From: Beta vulgaris subsp. vulgaris
Lineage: Eukaryota; Streptophyta; Magnoliopsida; Caryophyllales; Amaranthaceae
Assembly: GCF_026745355.1 (NCBI RefSeq)
Contig: NC_079206.1
Span: 33,486,653 to 33,550,652 of the forward strand
Reading direction: 5' to 3'
Length of the DNA stretch: 64,000 bases
The position numbers were made by a program, and so were the translations under genes. The notes under the pieces are model-generated. The model saw only the letters and a program-made list of their open reading frames with translations, made no database searches and was not told the DNA's origin. The first letter of the stretch is position 1; each line of letters begins with the position of its first letter. Positions 1 through 12,026 of this stretch are shown here, in pieces.

Positions 1-51
1 ACAATGAGAATGGAGACATGTCCAAGCAAAAATCGATTGCCTTAAAAGCTG

Positions 52-1099
52 ATGAAAGTGAAGACTCAAAATGATGAAGAAGAATCCGCTCTCATGGTCC
101 GAAAATTCAAAAGAATGTTTAGGAACATGAAGAATGGAGATTACAAAGGTAAGAATAAGAAATATTCTAACAAACTTGTTTGTCATAAGTGTGGCAGTTC
201 TGAGCACTTCATCAAGGATTGTCCCCAATGGGAACAAGAAAAAGGCAAAGGAAGGGAACGAAGCAGAGATAGGAACAAGGAATACAAAATCCTATACTCG
301 ATCTGACATGAAGAAAGCTATGGTTGCTGCATGGGGAGACTCTGACTCCGAAGAAGAAGATGATCCTCAACCAAATGAGGAGACTGCAAACTTCTGTCTT
401 ATGGCTCTTGACAATTCCGAATCTGATGAAGAGATTGAATCTCTTGAGGCAAGTCTAGACACCATCAAAACTCGTCTTAATTCTTTAAGTAAAGAAAATT
501 ATTTGAGTTTATTGTTGACGCTGTAAATGATTGCAAAGATGAGACATTAAACTAAAACAATGTCAACATGCTTTAATGTTGCAAAGGAACATACCTCTTG
601 GCTTAAAAGTGTTCGAATTGATATTGAGAAAAGATTTTTCGAGTTGTTTGACAAAAATCTTAAATTAAAAGAGGATTTCGAAAATCTTAAAAATGAGAAC
701 TACTTGTTAAGCTTGATTATCACAATAAAAGAGTTTGTTCCTGAAGTAAGTTCATTTGACATTAAGTCAGTTCCCTTGCAAAGTTTCAAATCTGAAATAA
801 ACGAATTGAAAAATCATGTTTCATTTTTGGAAATTGAAAATAATGAACTTGTAGGGGAACTGCACCAAATGAGAAATGAAAAGAAAATGCTACCTATTCC
901 AAACTGGATTAAGAACCCTCAAACAAAACGAACGAAGGTCTTGGTTTTAATCACAAAAAGAAATTTGAAAAACCTAAAAAGAGAGTTGATTTACCAAGTG
1001 ATAAAGTTTGTATGTTTTGTGGGAACACTGGTCATTTTAGGAACTCTTGTCCTAAAAGACTTGGTCGCATTAATGAGAACTTGGAAACAAGTAGAGTAA
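52..1099 (+). pseudogene. copia gag remnant with zinc knuckles
   Basis: Nucleocapsid-type Gag that would package element RNA into virus-like particles. A CX2CX4HX4C knuckle (CHKCGSSEHFIKDC) lies at 181-222. A second, VCMFCGNTGHFRNSC, lies at about 1006-1050 in a different frame, showing frameshifts between the two. The middle (about 400-900) is acidic then heptad-like, rich in Leu, Glu and Lys, consistent with the coiled-coil Gag of Sirevirus-type elements. The start of gag is left of the window. Stops at 306 and 526 and the frame changes make it non-functional. Confidence 0.75.
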
Positions 1100-1178
1100 T
1101 TTGGAAAAAGAAATCTATTGTTCCTGAAGGAAAGGAACCCAAGAAAGATTGGGTTCCTAACTCTAACAATTAGTTTTC

Positions 1179-1445
1179 TTGCAGGTTGGAGTGAGGGGGA
1201 ACAACACATGGTACCTAGACAGTGGTTGTTCTAAGCATATGACTGGAGATAAATCAAGATTTCTCTCACTCTCAGCCTATAATGGTGGAAGTGTGACTTT
1301 TGGTGACAACAAGAAAGGTAACATAGTTGCCATGGGCAAAGTTGGTAAGTCATCGTCACATTCCATAGATAATGTTTTCCTAGTTGATGGATTAAAGCAT
1401 AACTTGTTAAGTATTTCCCAATTCTGTGATAAGGGAACTGTGTGA
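1179..1445 (+). pseudogene. copia aspartic protease (PR) remnant
   Basis: The short frame contains WYLDSGCSKHMTGD, the retropepsin-like active site of copia polyproteins, with the catalytic Asp-Ser-Gly at about 1218-1226. It is followed by the conserved stretch ending in LKHNLLSISQ at about 1393-1422, which leads into the GAG-pre-integrase region. It would cleave the Gag-Pol polyprotein. The frame closes at 1445, where the polyprotein should continue into integrase, so the pol frame is broken here. Confidence 0.8.
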
Positions 1446-1559
1446 AGTTTAATAGTGAAAAATGTTTAATTGTCAACAATAGCACAAAGGATTCTTTTGG
1501 AAGGAACAAGGAAAGGGAACACATATGTTGTGGATCTCAACCTTGTTCCCAAAAACAAA

Positions 1560-2380
1560 TTCACATGCCTTAGTGTTATTGATGATGATTCATTTTATGG
1601 ACAAGCGTCTAGGTCATGCTAGCTTTTCTTGCTTGACAAACTCGTTCTAAAGAACTAGTTTTAGGTTTACCTCATCTAAGTTTCATTTAGATCATGTTGT
1701 GATGCATGCGCTAAAGGTAAGCATGTTAGGTCCTCTTTCAAGTCCAAGAATGTGGTAAGTACCACAAGACCTTTAGAGTTAATTCATATGGATTTATGTG
1801 GACCTATGAGGATACAAAGTAGGAGTGGAAAGAAATAGTGTTTTTAATTGTAGATGACTTCTCTAGATTTACTTGGGTTATTTTTCTTTCTAGCAAGGAC
1901 GAGACTTATGATGAGTTCCTTGTCTTTGCAAAGAAAGTTCAAAATTTGAGTGGTCAAAATGCTATCACCTTAGATCCGACCATGGAAAGAATTTGAAATT
2001 TAAGTTCTGACTTTAGAGAGACAATGGTTAGATCACAATTTCTCGCCCCTAGAACACCTCAACAAAATGGTGTTGTTGAAAGGAAGAATAGACTAGAAGA
2101 ATGGCTAGGACTATGTTGATAGCTAGTGGTCTTCCTAAAACTTTTGGGCAGAAGCTGTGAATACTGCTTGTCATATTATAAATCTGGCCATGGTAAGACC
2201 TTTATTAAATAAAACTCCTATGAGCTGTATTTTGGTAAAAAGCCCAATATTACATATTTCAGAACATTTGGATGTAAATGTTTTGTTCATAATAATGGGA
2301 AACAAATTTTGGAAAATTTGATGCTAGAAGTGAAGAAGCTGTATTCTTAGGATATTCTTCTAGTAGCAAGCTTATAGAGT
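1560..2380 (+). pseudogene. copia integrase (IN) remnant
   Basis: In shifting frames I read LGHAS (about 1610), a zinc-binding CDACAKGKH segment (about 1690-1720), HMDLCGPM (about 1787-1810), DDFSRFTWV (about 1853-1880) and APRTPQQNGVVERKNR (about 2045-2092). These are the HHCC zinc region, the first catalytic Asp, a second conserved Asp-containing block and the Glu block (VERKNR) of the DDE integrase. No single frame spans it; several short indels break it. It would insert element cDNA into the genome. Confidence 0.75.
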
Positions 2381-2819
2381 TATAATAAAAGGTCTATGTG
2401 TGTAGAAGAAAGTGTGCATGTTATTTTTGATGAAACAGATAAATTTGATGCAAGCACACAGGTTGAAGATGACTTCGAAATAGGATTGCAAAAGATCAAG
2501 TCTTATTGATGAGACTTTGGAAGACGAAGTCATGGGAACAAAGCCAAGGGAACAACATCCTGTTCCTGTTCCCAATGAGGAAGAAGAAGAACTAGTGATG
2601 ATACAAGTGAATGAATCCACTATTGTTGAACCTGGTTCCCAAGAATCAGGGAAATGAAGATGATCAAGGAAACCAAGTTTCCATCCAGGATTTCCAACCA
2701 AAGCCTTGGAAAACTCATCGTTCCCATCCTGTGGAACTATAATCAGTGACATAAAAAGGGAACTCAAACGAGATCTCAATTGAAAAATTTTGTGCTTTTC
2801 ATGCTTTTCTTTCTATGTT

Positions 2820-4330
2820 GGAACCTAGGAATCATGAAGAAGCTCTCACTGATGCTGATTGGATCGTAGCATGCAGGATGAACTTCATCAATTTGAAAGA
2901 AACAAAGTTTGGCACCTTGAACCTAACCTAAACATAACAAGGTTATTGGTTTAAAGTGGGTGTTTGAAACAAATTAGATGAGTTCGGAACATATTAAGAA
3001 ACAAGGCCAGGTTAGTTGTGAAAGGATACAATCAACAGGAAGGCATTGATTATGAAGAAACTTTTGCTCCAGTTGCAAGATTGGAAGCAATTAGAATTTT
3101 CATATTTGCTGCTTCATGGGTTTTAAATTGTATCAAATGGATGTAAAATGTGCTTTTCTAAATGGTTATCTTAATGAGGAGGTTTGTAGAACAACCTCCA
3201 GGTTTTGAAATAAAGAATTTCCTAATCATGTCTTTAAGCTTGACAAAGCTCTTTATGGGTTAAAGCAAGCTCCAAGAGCATGGTATGAAAGACTTTCTAA
3301 GTTCCTTCTTGAAAATGAGTTTAAAAGAGGAAAATTGGATCGAACCTTGTTTTTAAAATCAAAAGGAAAACATTTATTAGTTGTTCAAATATATGTTGAT
3401 GATATTATATTTGGTGCCACTAATGAATCTTTGTGCAAGGACTTTGCTAATCTCATGAGTAAAGAATTTGAAATGAGTATGATGGGTGAGCTCAACTTCT
3501 TCTTGGGGTTGCAAATCAAGCAAACAGAAGAAGGAATCTACATCCATCAACAAAAGTACATAAAGGAACTATTGAAAAAGTATGGTTTGGAAGCATCCAA
3601 AGTAATCATACACCTATGGGAATTCAACCAGATTGGATGAAGATTCTATAGGAACAAGTGTGGATCAAACCAAGTATCGAGGTATGATTGGCTCATTACT
3701 ATATCTAACTGCAAGTCGTCCTGATATTGCTTTCAGTGTAGGATTATGTGCAAGGTTTCAAGCCAATCCAAAGGAATCTCATCTCACAGCTGTGAAGAGA
3801 ATCCTAAGATACCTCAAGGGAACAGATGATTTAAGCCTATTCTATTCGAGAAGTGATACCTTTGAATTAAAGGATTTGCGGATGCTGACTATGCAGGAGA
3901 TCTGGTCAATAGAAGAGTACATCAGGTATGGTTCAGTTCCTTAGTCATAGTTTAGTTTCTTGGAGCACCAAGAAGCAAAACACAGTTGCTTTATCTACAG
4001 CTGAAGGCTGAATATGTTGCAGCAGCAGATGTTGTTCCCAAATGCTATGGATAAAACAACAACTACGTGACTATGGAATTACTTTGAATGTGTTCCCATC
4101 TATTGTGATAATACTAGTGCTATTAGTATTTCTAAAGATCCCGTGCATCATTCAAGAGTCAAACACATCCATATTAGGCATCACTTTCTGAAAGATAATG
4201 TTGAAAAGGGTCTTATTAAAATGGAATTCTGTGAGACTGAACGTCAAATTGCAGACATTTTGACAAACCCTTAAATAGAGATAGGTTTGAGAAATTGAGA
4301 CTTGAACTTGGCTTAATCAAGTTGAAATGA
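2820..4330 (+). pseudogene. copia reverse transcriptase-RNase H remnant
   Basis: RT blocks are clear: KWVF (about 2955), [13 protein letters not shown] (about 3135-3173), ALYGLKQAPRAWYERL (about 3247-3294) and the catalytic YVDDI at 3392-3406. RNase H-linked blocks follow: GSLLYLTASRPDIAF (about 3690-3735), RILRYLKGT (about 3800-3825), an ALSTAEAEYVAAA-like block with one indel (about 3990-4025) and the ADILT tail (about 4250-4265). Frames change at about 3635, 3870 and 4005. The product would copy element RNA to cDNA; this copy cannot make it. Confidence 0.85.
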
Positions 4331-4997
4331 TTGCTACAATATTTCCCCTTTGTGTTAATTCTTTGGCATTATGTTTGGATGTGCATATTCGATGTTTTTA
4401 TTTGCTTAAATACATCACAATTCTTATATGATTATTTCATGTGTATAAGTAAAAATGTCTGAAAACTGCTCACCAATGTCCAATAATATTCCCCTTATTG
4501 TTCATAAGACAATTCTATGCCTTAAGTGATGACAAAGGATTAAAAGAATTAATGGTGTTCCAAAGTAGCAAAATTTCTTGTTTCCATTCATTGTTCCCAA
4601 ACGTTGTTCCCAGCGTATTAAGTTTAGATTTTTTTTCTTCAAAATTCAAAAACCAAAAATATTCTGTTCAGATTTTTTCCTAAAAATCTGATTTTTATTT
4701 TCTCTTCTATATCTCTCAAGTTAGTTAATTATTTATAGAAGATTTTTTTTCAAAAACGTGTACATACACGGTTTATTTTTATTTATTTCTCTTCCTTAAA
4801 AAACAAAATTACTTTTTTTCTTTTCATAAAACCAAAACTCCACAAAACATGAACTCCAAAAACACTTCTCACTCTCTCTCCTCCCACAAACCGAAAAACC
4901 CTCTCATCCTCCATAAATTGAATCACCTACCCCATGGATATTCTCTCCAAATTCTCATCAAGAATTCTAAGAAAAAGAGAAACAAGAGAACGTTGAA
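4331..4997 (+). other. Non-coding spacer between pol and downstream frame of copia element
   Basis: AT-rich spacer with T-rich runs and no convincing gene. Copies of the words GTTCCC and GGAAC, frequent throughout this element, occur at about 4556-4612. A pyrimidine-rich stretch with CTCTC repeats (about 4865-4900) precedes the next ATG, like a leader sequence. Confidence 0.5.
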
Positions 4998-6687
4998 ATG
5001 GAGGTTGAAGACAACATGCAACAAGTGAGGGGGAATCGATGTTCCGAGAGAGGAACAACAAGATTGCTCAAAAAATCCACGGCATCTAGGTATTCATGGA
5101 CTTTTATTGATGTTTCTTGGTGAAAAGAGTAAATTTTCGTCAATTGCTCAATATGATAAGTTTCAAGGTTGGGAACATCTTTTGTGAAATTGTTATGGAA
5201 ATAGTTTGATTCCTAAATTATGGATGAATTTTGTGAAAACTTTTCCATGATGAAGAAGGATTGTTCACTTTGGTAAAGGAACCAAATTGATTTTAATGCT
5301 AAAATTTGGGTAAATTACTGGTGTTCCCGTGAGAGGAACTGATGTTTATTTCAAGAACAACGGGTTCCATATCCTTTTCGGATATCTCTTTTGATCAATT
5401 GATTGTTAATATGGTGGTCAAAAGGGAAAAACATTTCTTGATCAATCTTCTTTCTCCCTACCACAAAATTTTATTCACATCCTAAAGAAAGCTTATTGCC
5501 TCGTCTTTCTAAACGTGCTCAAGTTAGCATGTTGGATTGATTTATATTCATTGTTTAGCCTCTCATAAACACATAAACTTTCCCTCTTTAATGATTCAAC
5601 ACATGAGTCATTGTATTGAAAATGGTTTGTTGTTGGTATGGAGCTTAGTAACCGAAATCTTACTTAATTAATGTGAAAATTTCGGGAACTCAACCATTGG
5701 TGTATCTACGGGAAATATGTTGAATGTGCGTGCCTTGAATAATTAATGTTTGTGTTGTGAATGGAGAATAATCAAGGGAAGGGCTAACCTTGATGATGAT
5801 GAGGATGATGAAGTATATGAGGATGTGGAAGAAGAAGAAGAAAAAGAAATGGAAGAGAAGAAAACAGAAAAATTCGAAAAAGAAAAAGAAAAGAAAAAGA
5901 AGAAGCTAAGAAGAAAGGGAAGAAGGTGGTTGAAGAGGTGGTGAAACCGGTTACAAAAGCACTGGAACTAGTCAAAGAGTTCAAAACATGAAAGTGCTAA
6001 TTTTCCTTTGCTTGACACAGATGAAAGTTTTGAGGAAGATGAAGTTAGGGTGATTATAGGAAGATTATGAATCTAACCTTCCTCCTTCTAGGGAACAGAC
6101 TCCTGTTCCTATGGAAACCAATCCTCCTTTTCCTCCATCTCCACAAAATCTTCACCTTCTACCTGCCACAAAATGATCCTATCCCTCCCTCTACCTCAAA
6201 CCTCATGTTTGTTCCAAAGATAAGGAAACAGATGTTGTTCCCATTCCAGAGGAACAACCTGCTGTTCCCAAATCTAAGGAACAACAGCCGCACCAAATCC
6301 TTCTCAAAATGCTCCCTCTTCTTCTCAAAATCCTACCATTGGTTCTACATATACTCTAGCTCATGCTAGAAGGTTGGACTATTGTTTTCTTTGGTTATGG
6401 GTCATTCGGAATCTATGATGGAGTTTGCTACGGAAGCCAACGATTTGAATGGGTTAGTAAAAGGGGTAATGAACAAAGTTGACAAGACTTTGGAAAGACA
6501 ACAAGTGATAATGGAACGACTCAGTGAACTTTCCTCCTCCATCCAAATGATGAACTCTCGGTTATTGAAGTTGGAAGATGATGTGCTCAAGAGTGATCAT
6601 ACCATGGCCGAAAATCATAAGGAGGTGATGGCTAAGCTTAATGATGTGGTGGAAGAAATCAAGCAACCTCCCTCTCCTAAACCTTAA
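4998..6687 (+). pseudogene. Extra 3' reading frame of copia element, coiled-coil protein, degenerate
   Basis: Remnant of a gene lying between pol and the 3' LTR. An ATG at 4998 opens a degenerate frame with several stops. At 5750-5944 an acidic then Lys/Glu-rich run follows. A Pro-rich part lies at about 6080-6330. The last open piece (6382-6687) begins MGHSESMMEFA and is strongly coiled-coil (heptad Leu/Met/Val, residues about 20-90), ending PPSPKP. Position and coiled-coil character match the env-like or unknown ORF of Sireviruses, but I see no transmembrane or glycoprotein signature, so I do not call it an envelope gene. Function unknown. Confidence 0.5.
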
Positions 6688-6881
6688 ATCTTTTCTTAGT
6701 TTAGTTTTGTGGGAACATGAACTTTTTAATCTTTGTCTTTTCTTTCTTTCTCTCTTAATCATGCTACGATGGAACTTGTTAATTTGATAATTCTAGTTTA
6801 ATCTTTTTGCATGTGTGCGTCTAAATGAATGGCTAATATTCTTGGATTGCGGTTCTGAGAGTTGAATGCTTTATTTGCTTA

Positions 6882-9800
6882 CTAGTTTTCCACCCGTGCA
6901 AAAATGCACGGGAAGTTTATTTTTTTTATTTATATCAAATAAGAATGTGTATATATTATGTTATACATGGTAAAACACTGCAAGTCTGCATGTAGCATTT
7001 ATTGAAGAGGAAACACGAAAAAACCCTGTATCTCAACGAAGTGAATGAACATCACAAATGAATTATTAAATAACAATAATAATAAGAGTATTTTAAACAC
7101 ATTTTGAACCACGTCTTTGTACTATACATTTGTGATAACATTTGAGTTTTCACGCTCTTTATCAGCTATTAATGTTTTTCAAACCCTTTTTGCTAATAAC
7201 TCTTGATATTGACAATATATATTTAAAATTATATAATACGTCCCTTGAAAGCATGGTGTATCTATATTTATATAAATATGTAATGAAATAGTATAAACAT
7301 AAAAGTACAGCAGGCAACCAGCAAGTTGGGCTGGCAATCAGTTCAGGTTTGGTTGGATTTGCTTTCGGGTTTACTAAACATTTAATAAACAGGTTGACAT
7401 ACTCAACCCTGACCCGACCTATTTGATAAACGAATTACCCGTTTAACCCATTTAATCATAATTACAATTATCCAAAAAATTAATTATTTTCTTAAAAGTA
7501 TATATGAGAGAGTTCACTGTTGAAAGTATACGTGTTTAATATTTCTTATAATAATTGTAACCCATTTTAGCAATATTTATTTTTTTAACCAAATTTTAGA
7601 TTTATCAATATATTTTTCGAGAATTTTCTACATATATGTAAGTTAATAAAGTCAAAGCATGTCAATTTCGAGTCGAAAATGTCAACCTTAACCTACCTGT
7701 TTAATCAATGGGTTAGAAAATCGGTCAAAGTTCCAACCCCAACCTGCTTATTTTGGGTTAGGTTCGGATCGTACTTCGTATTGAGTTAGCTTTTGCAAAC
7801 CCTACATAAAGTAGTGACATTATAATTTACCCTGTATAGTAAATGTAAATTAACAAAAAATCATAGAGAAAATACATTTTTCAATTTAATTTATTAAAAA
7901 AATAACCTGTAACTCATCTTATCAAATAGACAATAAATTTCATGTATATTGTAATATATAAATGAAATATATATTGTAATGTATAAATTTTTCTTCTAAT
8001 ATATACCTAAGAAATGAATATAGAAATATCAGTTATTAATGTTCTTCAAACCCTTTTTGCTAATAACTCTTGATATGACAAAATATATAACAAATTATAT
8101 AATACGTCTCTTGAAATCATGGTGTATATATTTATATAAATATGTAATGAAATAGTATAAACATAAACGTACGTAGAGCAGGCAACCAAGTTGGGCTGGC
8201 AATCAGTTTAGGTTTGGTTGGATTTGCGTTTGGGTTTACTAAACATTTAATAAACAGGTTGAAATACTCAACCCTAACCCGACCTATTAATCATAATTAT
8301 TATCATACAAAAAATTTAATGTATATTGTAATATATAAATGAAATATATATCGTAATGTATAAATTTTTCTTCTAATATATACCTAAGAAATAATATAGA
8401 AATATCCTACACGATATTATGATCTTGTAATGAGAATCGTATAAATAAAAATGGGTTTAACCTTAAACAAAAGAACTAAATGGCTTGTTATCTAAAATGA
8501 TATGATATTGTATTGAGAATAGTCTAAAATTGGCTTACAACCCGTGCGATGCACTATACTGAAATATAAATTATCTATAATAATCAGTATTATTGTTATA
8601 ATTATCCATATAAATGATTAAATGGTACTAAGTTAAAAGCACATACATTGCTTAGGTTAATTTAATTAACTTTAAGTAACATTTAGTGGTCAAACTTGCT
8701 TTAAGCTCACATAAATTTTCTTACAGTGAATCTAATTGTTTATATCAATATTGTTACATATTAAAAAAATATCTATTCCCCCTAAATAGCATGGTTTTTA
8801 TTTGCGGGTCAGTAAAATATGTGCTGATAATTAATATTAATAACATATATCTAAGAAAAAATATGAAAACCCAAAATATTTCAATTTAGAAATTTAATAT
8901 TTTGTGATATTTACATCAGAATCATGAAGTGATCATACACAACTAAATATTGAAATAATTTAAGAAAGATATAAATGAGAAATAAAAGATTAGATGGCTT
9001 TTAAAATTTGTTACTATTGACTTGCGAAATAATTTACATCTCGACTATTTGAGAAATAATTTGTATTAAGATTATCTGGACCCGTGCATAATGCACATGG
9101 ATTTTTTTTAGTTCTCAAATAGTTTTTTTTATTCCAAAATTATTGGAATGACTACATTTAAAATTGAAAGATTATAGATTGTAAATTTATATTTCATGAT
9201 ATAATCTTTTCATTAGGGCTGTCAAAATTAAAGCTGATCCAATATGATAACCCGACTTGAATCTAACCTGAAAATTTCGGATTTTGGTTAAAATTTTCGA
9301 CCTGAAAAAAAAGATGGGTCAGCCCAACCCGACCAGAAAAAAATAATGGGTTAGGTTCAGGTTGAATTTTTGAACCTCAAAACAACTCGAATAATCTGAC
9401 TTTGAAATGGGGTCAAATTCAAGGCAGGCCAACCTATGTTTATCTAACTTGTATTAGACCAAACTCGTTTCTTGAATATTCTAAATTTGATTAAGTTGGC
9501 ATATGAATTCAAAACTCACTCAATATGTTGAATTATTGCAATGATTAAATTTAAAGTCAGGTCATTTTGGGTTGGTTTCGGGTCAATCTGAAATCGAAAA
9601 GGTCGTCAACTTCTAATTTTCGACCTGAAACCAGAATCAAGTCAAGTTTGGATTAGTGGTAAGTGACCCGAAATAGAAATCAGGTGAACTTGAAATTAAT
9701 CCAACTCGAACTTATTACTACCCCTACATTATTAATGTAGACAAATGACATGTAAAGATAATTATTGTATACTACAATAATATCTAATAATAATGTATTC

Positions 9801-10212
9801 TAGTGGAGTAATAATTAAGCAATATAAAAAGTTGTGAAAATTATCAATCCCGCAACTCCAAAATAAATTGTTTACATTATAAATCAAAATCTACGACTAC
9901 GGGTAAGTTACATAAATGGTAATGTAAAATGGTAAGTTATATCGATATTAACATTTTTTTTTTTGAAAGAGTATATCAATATTAACATTATTTATTATTA
10001 GTTAGAAATTGTGCCGGAATTATAACGAACTAATATGATTGTAAAGCAATTCCATTTGCTGAGTTAAACTTACCAAATTTATAAGATTGTAATTGATCCA
10101 TTTTACACATGGCACTAAAAAAATGAGAATAAGTATAGTGATGACATGTGGCGAAATGAGTAATAGCCTGACACATAGGCAATTTTAACTTTGCTTTATA
10201 TATAGATATAGA
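6882..10212 (-). mobile_element. Non-autonomous Helitron inserted in the copia element
   Basis: On the minus strand the element starts TCTATATCTATATATAAAGC at 10212 and ends in CTAG at 6882. Just inside the 3' end is a perfect 8-bp hairpin, CCCGTGCA-AAAA-TGCACGGG (6893-6912). Host bases are A at 6881 and T at 10213, the expected Helitron AT target with no duplication. Both flanks belong to the copia 3' region. No Rep or helicase coding sequence is visible inside. Two other degenerate hairpin-like ends (about 8540 and 9078-9100) suggest older Helitron ends nested within it. Confidence 0.75.
7163..8410. repeat. Imperfect tandem duplication inside the Helitron
   Basis: A segment starting near 7163 (GCTATTAATGTTTTTC, then AAACCCTTTTTGCTAATAAC) recurs from about 8030. 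About 240 bp (7182-7420 versus 8048-8288) align closely, including GTTGGGCTGGCAATCAGTT. The tail at about 7940-8030 (rich in TATATTGTAATATATAAATG) recurs at about 8318-8405. The second copy lacks roughly 500 bp of the middle. The pattern is a tandem duplication followed by an internal deletion. Confidence 0.75.
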
Positions 10213-10516
10213 TACTAACCAAGGTGTTTCTCACAAGTTTAGTGGTGTGATGTGTTTTAGTAGATAAATTCATCTTTTTGAAATCAAGGACTAATGTTTT
10301 TGAAGATGCCAAAGGGGGAAAGAGAAAGGCAATCAGAGTAAAAAATTTTTGTCATGGATTATGGTCTCATGTTTCTTCTTTACAAAATAAAATAACGAGT
10401 CTATAATAATTAATTTAACTTGGTTGCATAACTTGGTTGCATACTTTGTTAAAATAGTTTTATATGACTTATGTGTATTATATTTTATTATTTTATATGC
10501 CTTTTGTTGCCATCTT

Positions 10517-10531
10517 CAAAGAGGGGGAAAT
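10517..10531 (+). promoter_or_regulatory. Polypurine tract of copia element
   Basis: The purine run CAAAGAGGGGGAAAT lies immediately before the LTR start TGTTGACC, as expected for the plus-strand primer site. A similar run, GCCAAAGGGGGAAAGAG, at about 10308-10324 may be a second or relic tract. Confidence 0.75.
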
Positions 10532-10969
10532 TGTTGACCCTTGAGTTTTGAAGATGACTTAACCACAAAAGACATAGTGTATTTTATTTATGTTGTTGCA
10601 AGGTAATTCATTCTCGAGCTAAGAGAATACTTGGTTGAAGATTAAAACGGAGAATTAATCAAGATTGAAGTAAAGATGTTCGAGAGATGAAGAATCAAGC
10701 ATGGAATGAAGATTAGAATACATTAGGGTGTATTTATTATCTTCATGTTAAGGTTGAGTAAAAGCTTAATTAAGTTCGTGGTGAATTTTCAAAGGAACTT
10801 GGTTCTGTTCCCATGAAAGGAACAGACTTGACACTATAGGAACAAGGTTAGGGAACAAGACTTAAAAATGATTTAGGAACACCTCAGAGTCTCTAAAGTT
10901 GTGCGCCTAACTCAAATATGCACCCAATATATTTGTTAGAGTTTTTAGGGTTGTTTTAACTAAGATCTA

Positions 10970-11228
10970 CTCCCTCTGTTTTTTTTTATCGTTCTCACTT
11001 AGAATCTTGACACTATTCATACTTAGAGAGAATCTTCTCAATTTTTTTCAATTTATAAGAAAAAATATAATCATGTGGGATCTTGTTTGATTCGTCTCAA
11101 TTAGTACATTATTAATATTCAATCGTTATGATTTTTACTAATATATGATGAAAGATATTTAAGTTCAAAGATGTGCTTTGGAAGATGTGTAAATGGAAAG
11201 TGAGAAAGATAAAAAAAAACAGAGGGAG
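10970..11228. mobile_element. Stowaway (Tc1/mariner) MITE inside the copia LTR
   Basis: Terminal inverted repeats CTCCCTCTGTTTTTTTTTAT and the complementary AAAAAAACAGAGGGAG, flanked by TA on both sides (10968-10969 and 11229-11230). No coding capacity. Because it sits within the LTR, it inserted after the copia element or was carried in that LTR lineage. Confidence 0.85.
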
Positions 11229-11982
11229 TACTATTTTAGGAATTTAGTTTAAGTTTGTTAGGAAAAAAATTTTAAAAAGATTTTCTGATTTTAATCTAAC
11301 TGATTTTCAAATCTTATCTTTTTATCTTTTTATCTTTTATATTTTATTTAAAAGATTTTTTTTTCAAAAATAATATCTTTCCGGCTTTTAAATGATTTCG
11401 GTTTTTAAAATATAAAATTGTTTTTCGATTTTATCAAAGATATTTTAAAAAGATATTTTTCGTAAAAACTAGGTAAAGTAAATAATTTATTTTATTTCCT
11501 AAAAACTGGACTATACGCCTAAAAGATACTGCTACACGTTTTTTGTAGTTAGTGGATTTAGTGGCTTAGTTAATTATCCTCCAAGTATTTAATTAATTTA
11601 AATGAGTTTAATTATTCTTCAAGTTTTGTGAAACCACGTAATATGTTACTGCTTCCCTTATGAAGTGAAGTAGTGGATTAGTGGGTTATTTACTTGACAT
11701 GGAATATTAAATTTATTTAATTAATTAATTAAAATCATGGAGATCATGTGATAATGGTTTAATTAGTGGAGAACATGCCTTGTCTTTATTGTCTATAAAT
11801 AGGCGCCTAATTCATTTGAACAAAGTGTGTCTGACTTAGCTAATTTGTCTTAGTTATCTAAAAGAGTCAGTGCCTTTTCCTGATTAATCGAGTTTATTAC
11901 TCTTACATTATTTTACAAAGTGTATTTTTGAGAAAAGGGTTTGAGTGAACTCTTGTAAGTGTGAGAAGCTTTGAGTGAAGCA

Positions 11983-12026
11983 AGAGAAAGACAAAGAGAA
12001 AGAGAAAGAGAAAGAGAAAGAAAAAG
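11983..12026. repeat. GAGAAA microsatellite
   Basis: About six tandem GAGAAA hexamers within the transcribed part of the copia LTR. Confidence 0.8.

Noticed and set aside
5784..5984. Minus-strand Phe/Leu/Ser-rich frame
   Set aside because: Antisense shadow of the Lys/Glu-rich coding run of the copia downstream gene.
9208..9727. Possible hAT-type MITE (AGGGCTGTCAA ... ACCCCT)
   Set aside because: Termini pair only over a few bases and no 8-bp TSD is evident; kept only as a degenerate repeat inside the Helitron.
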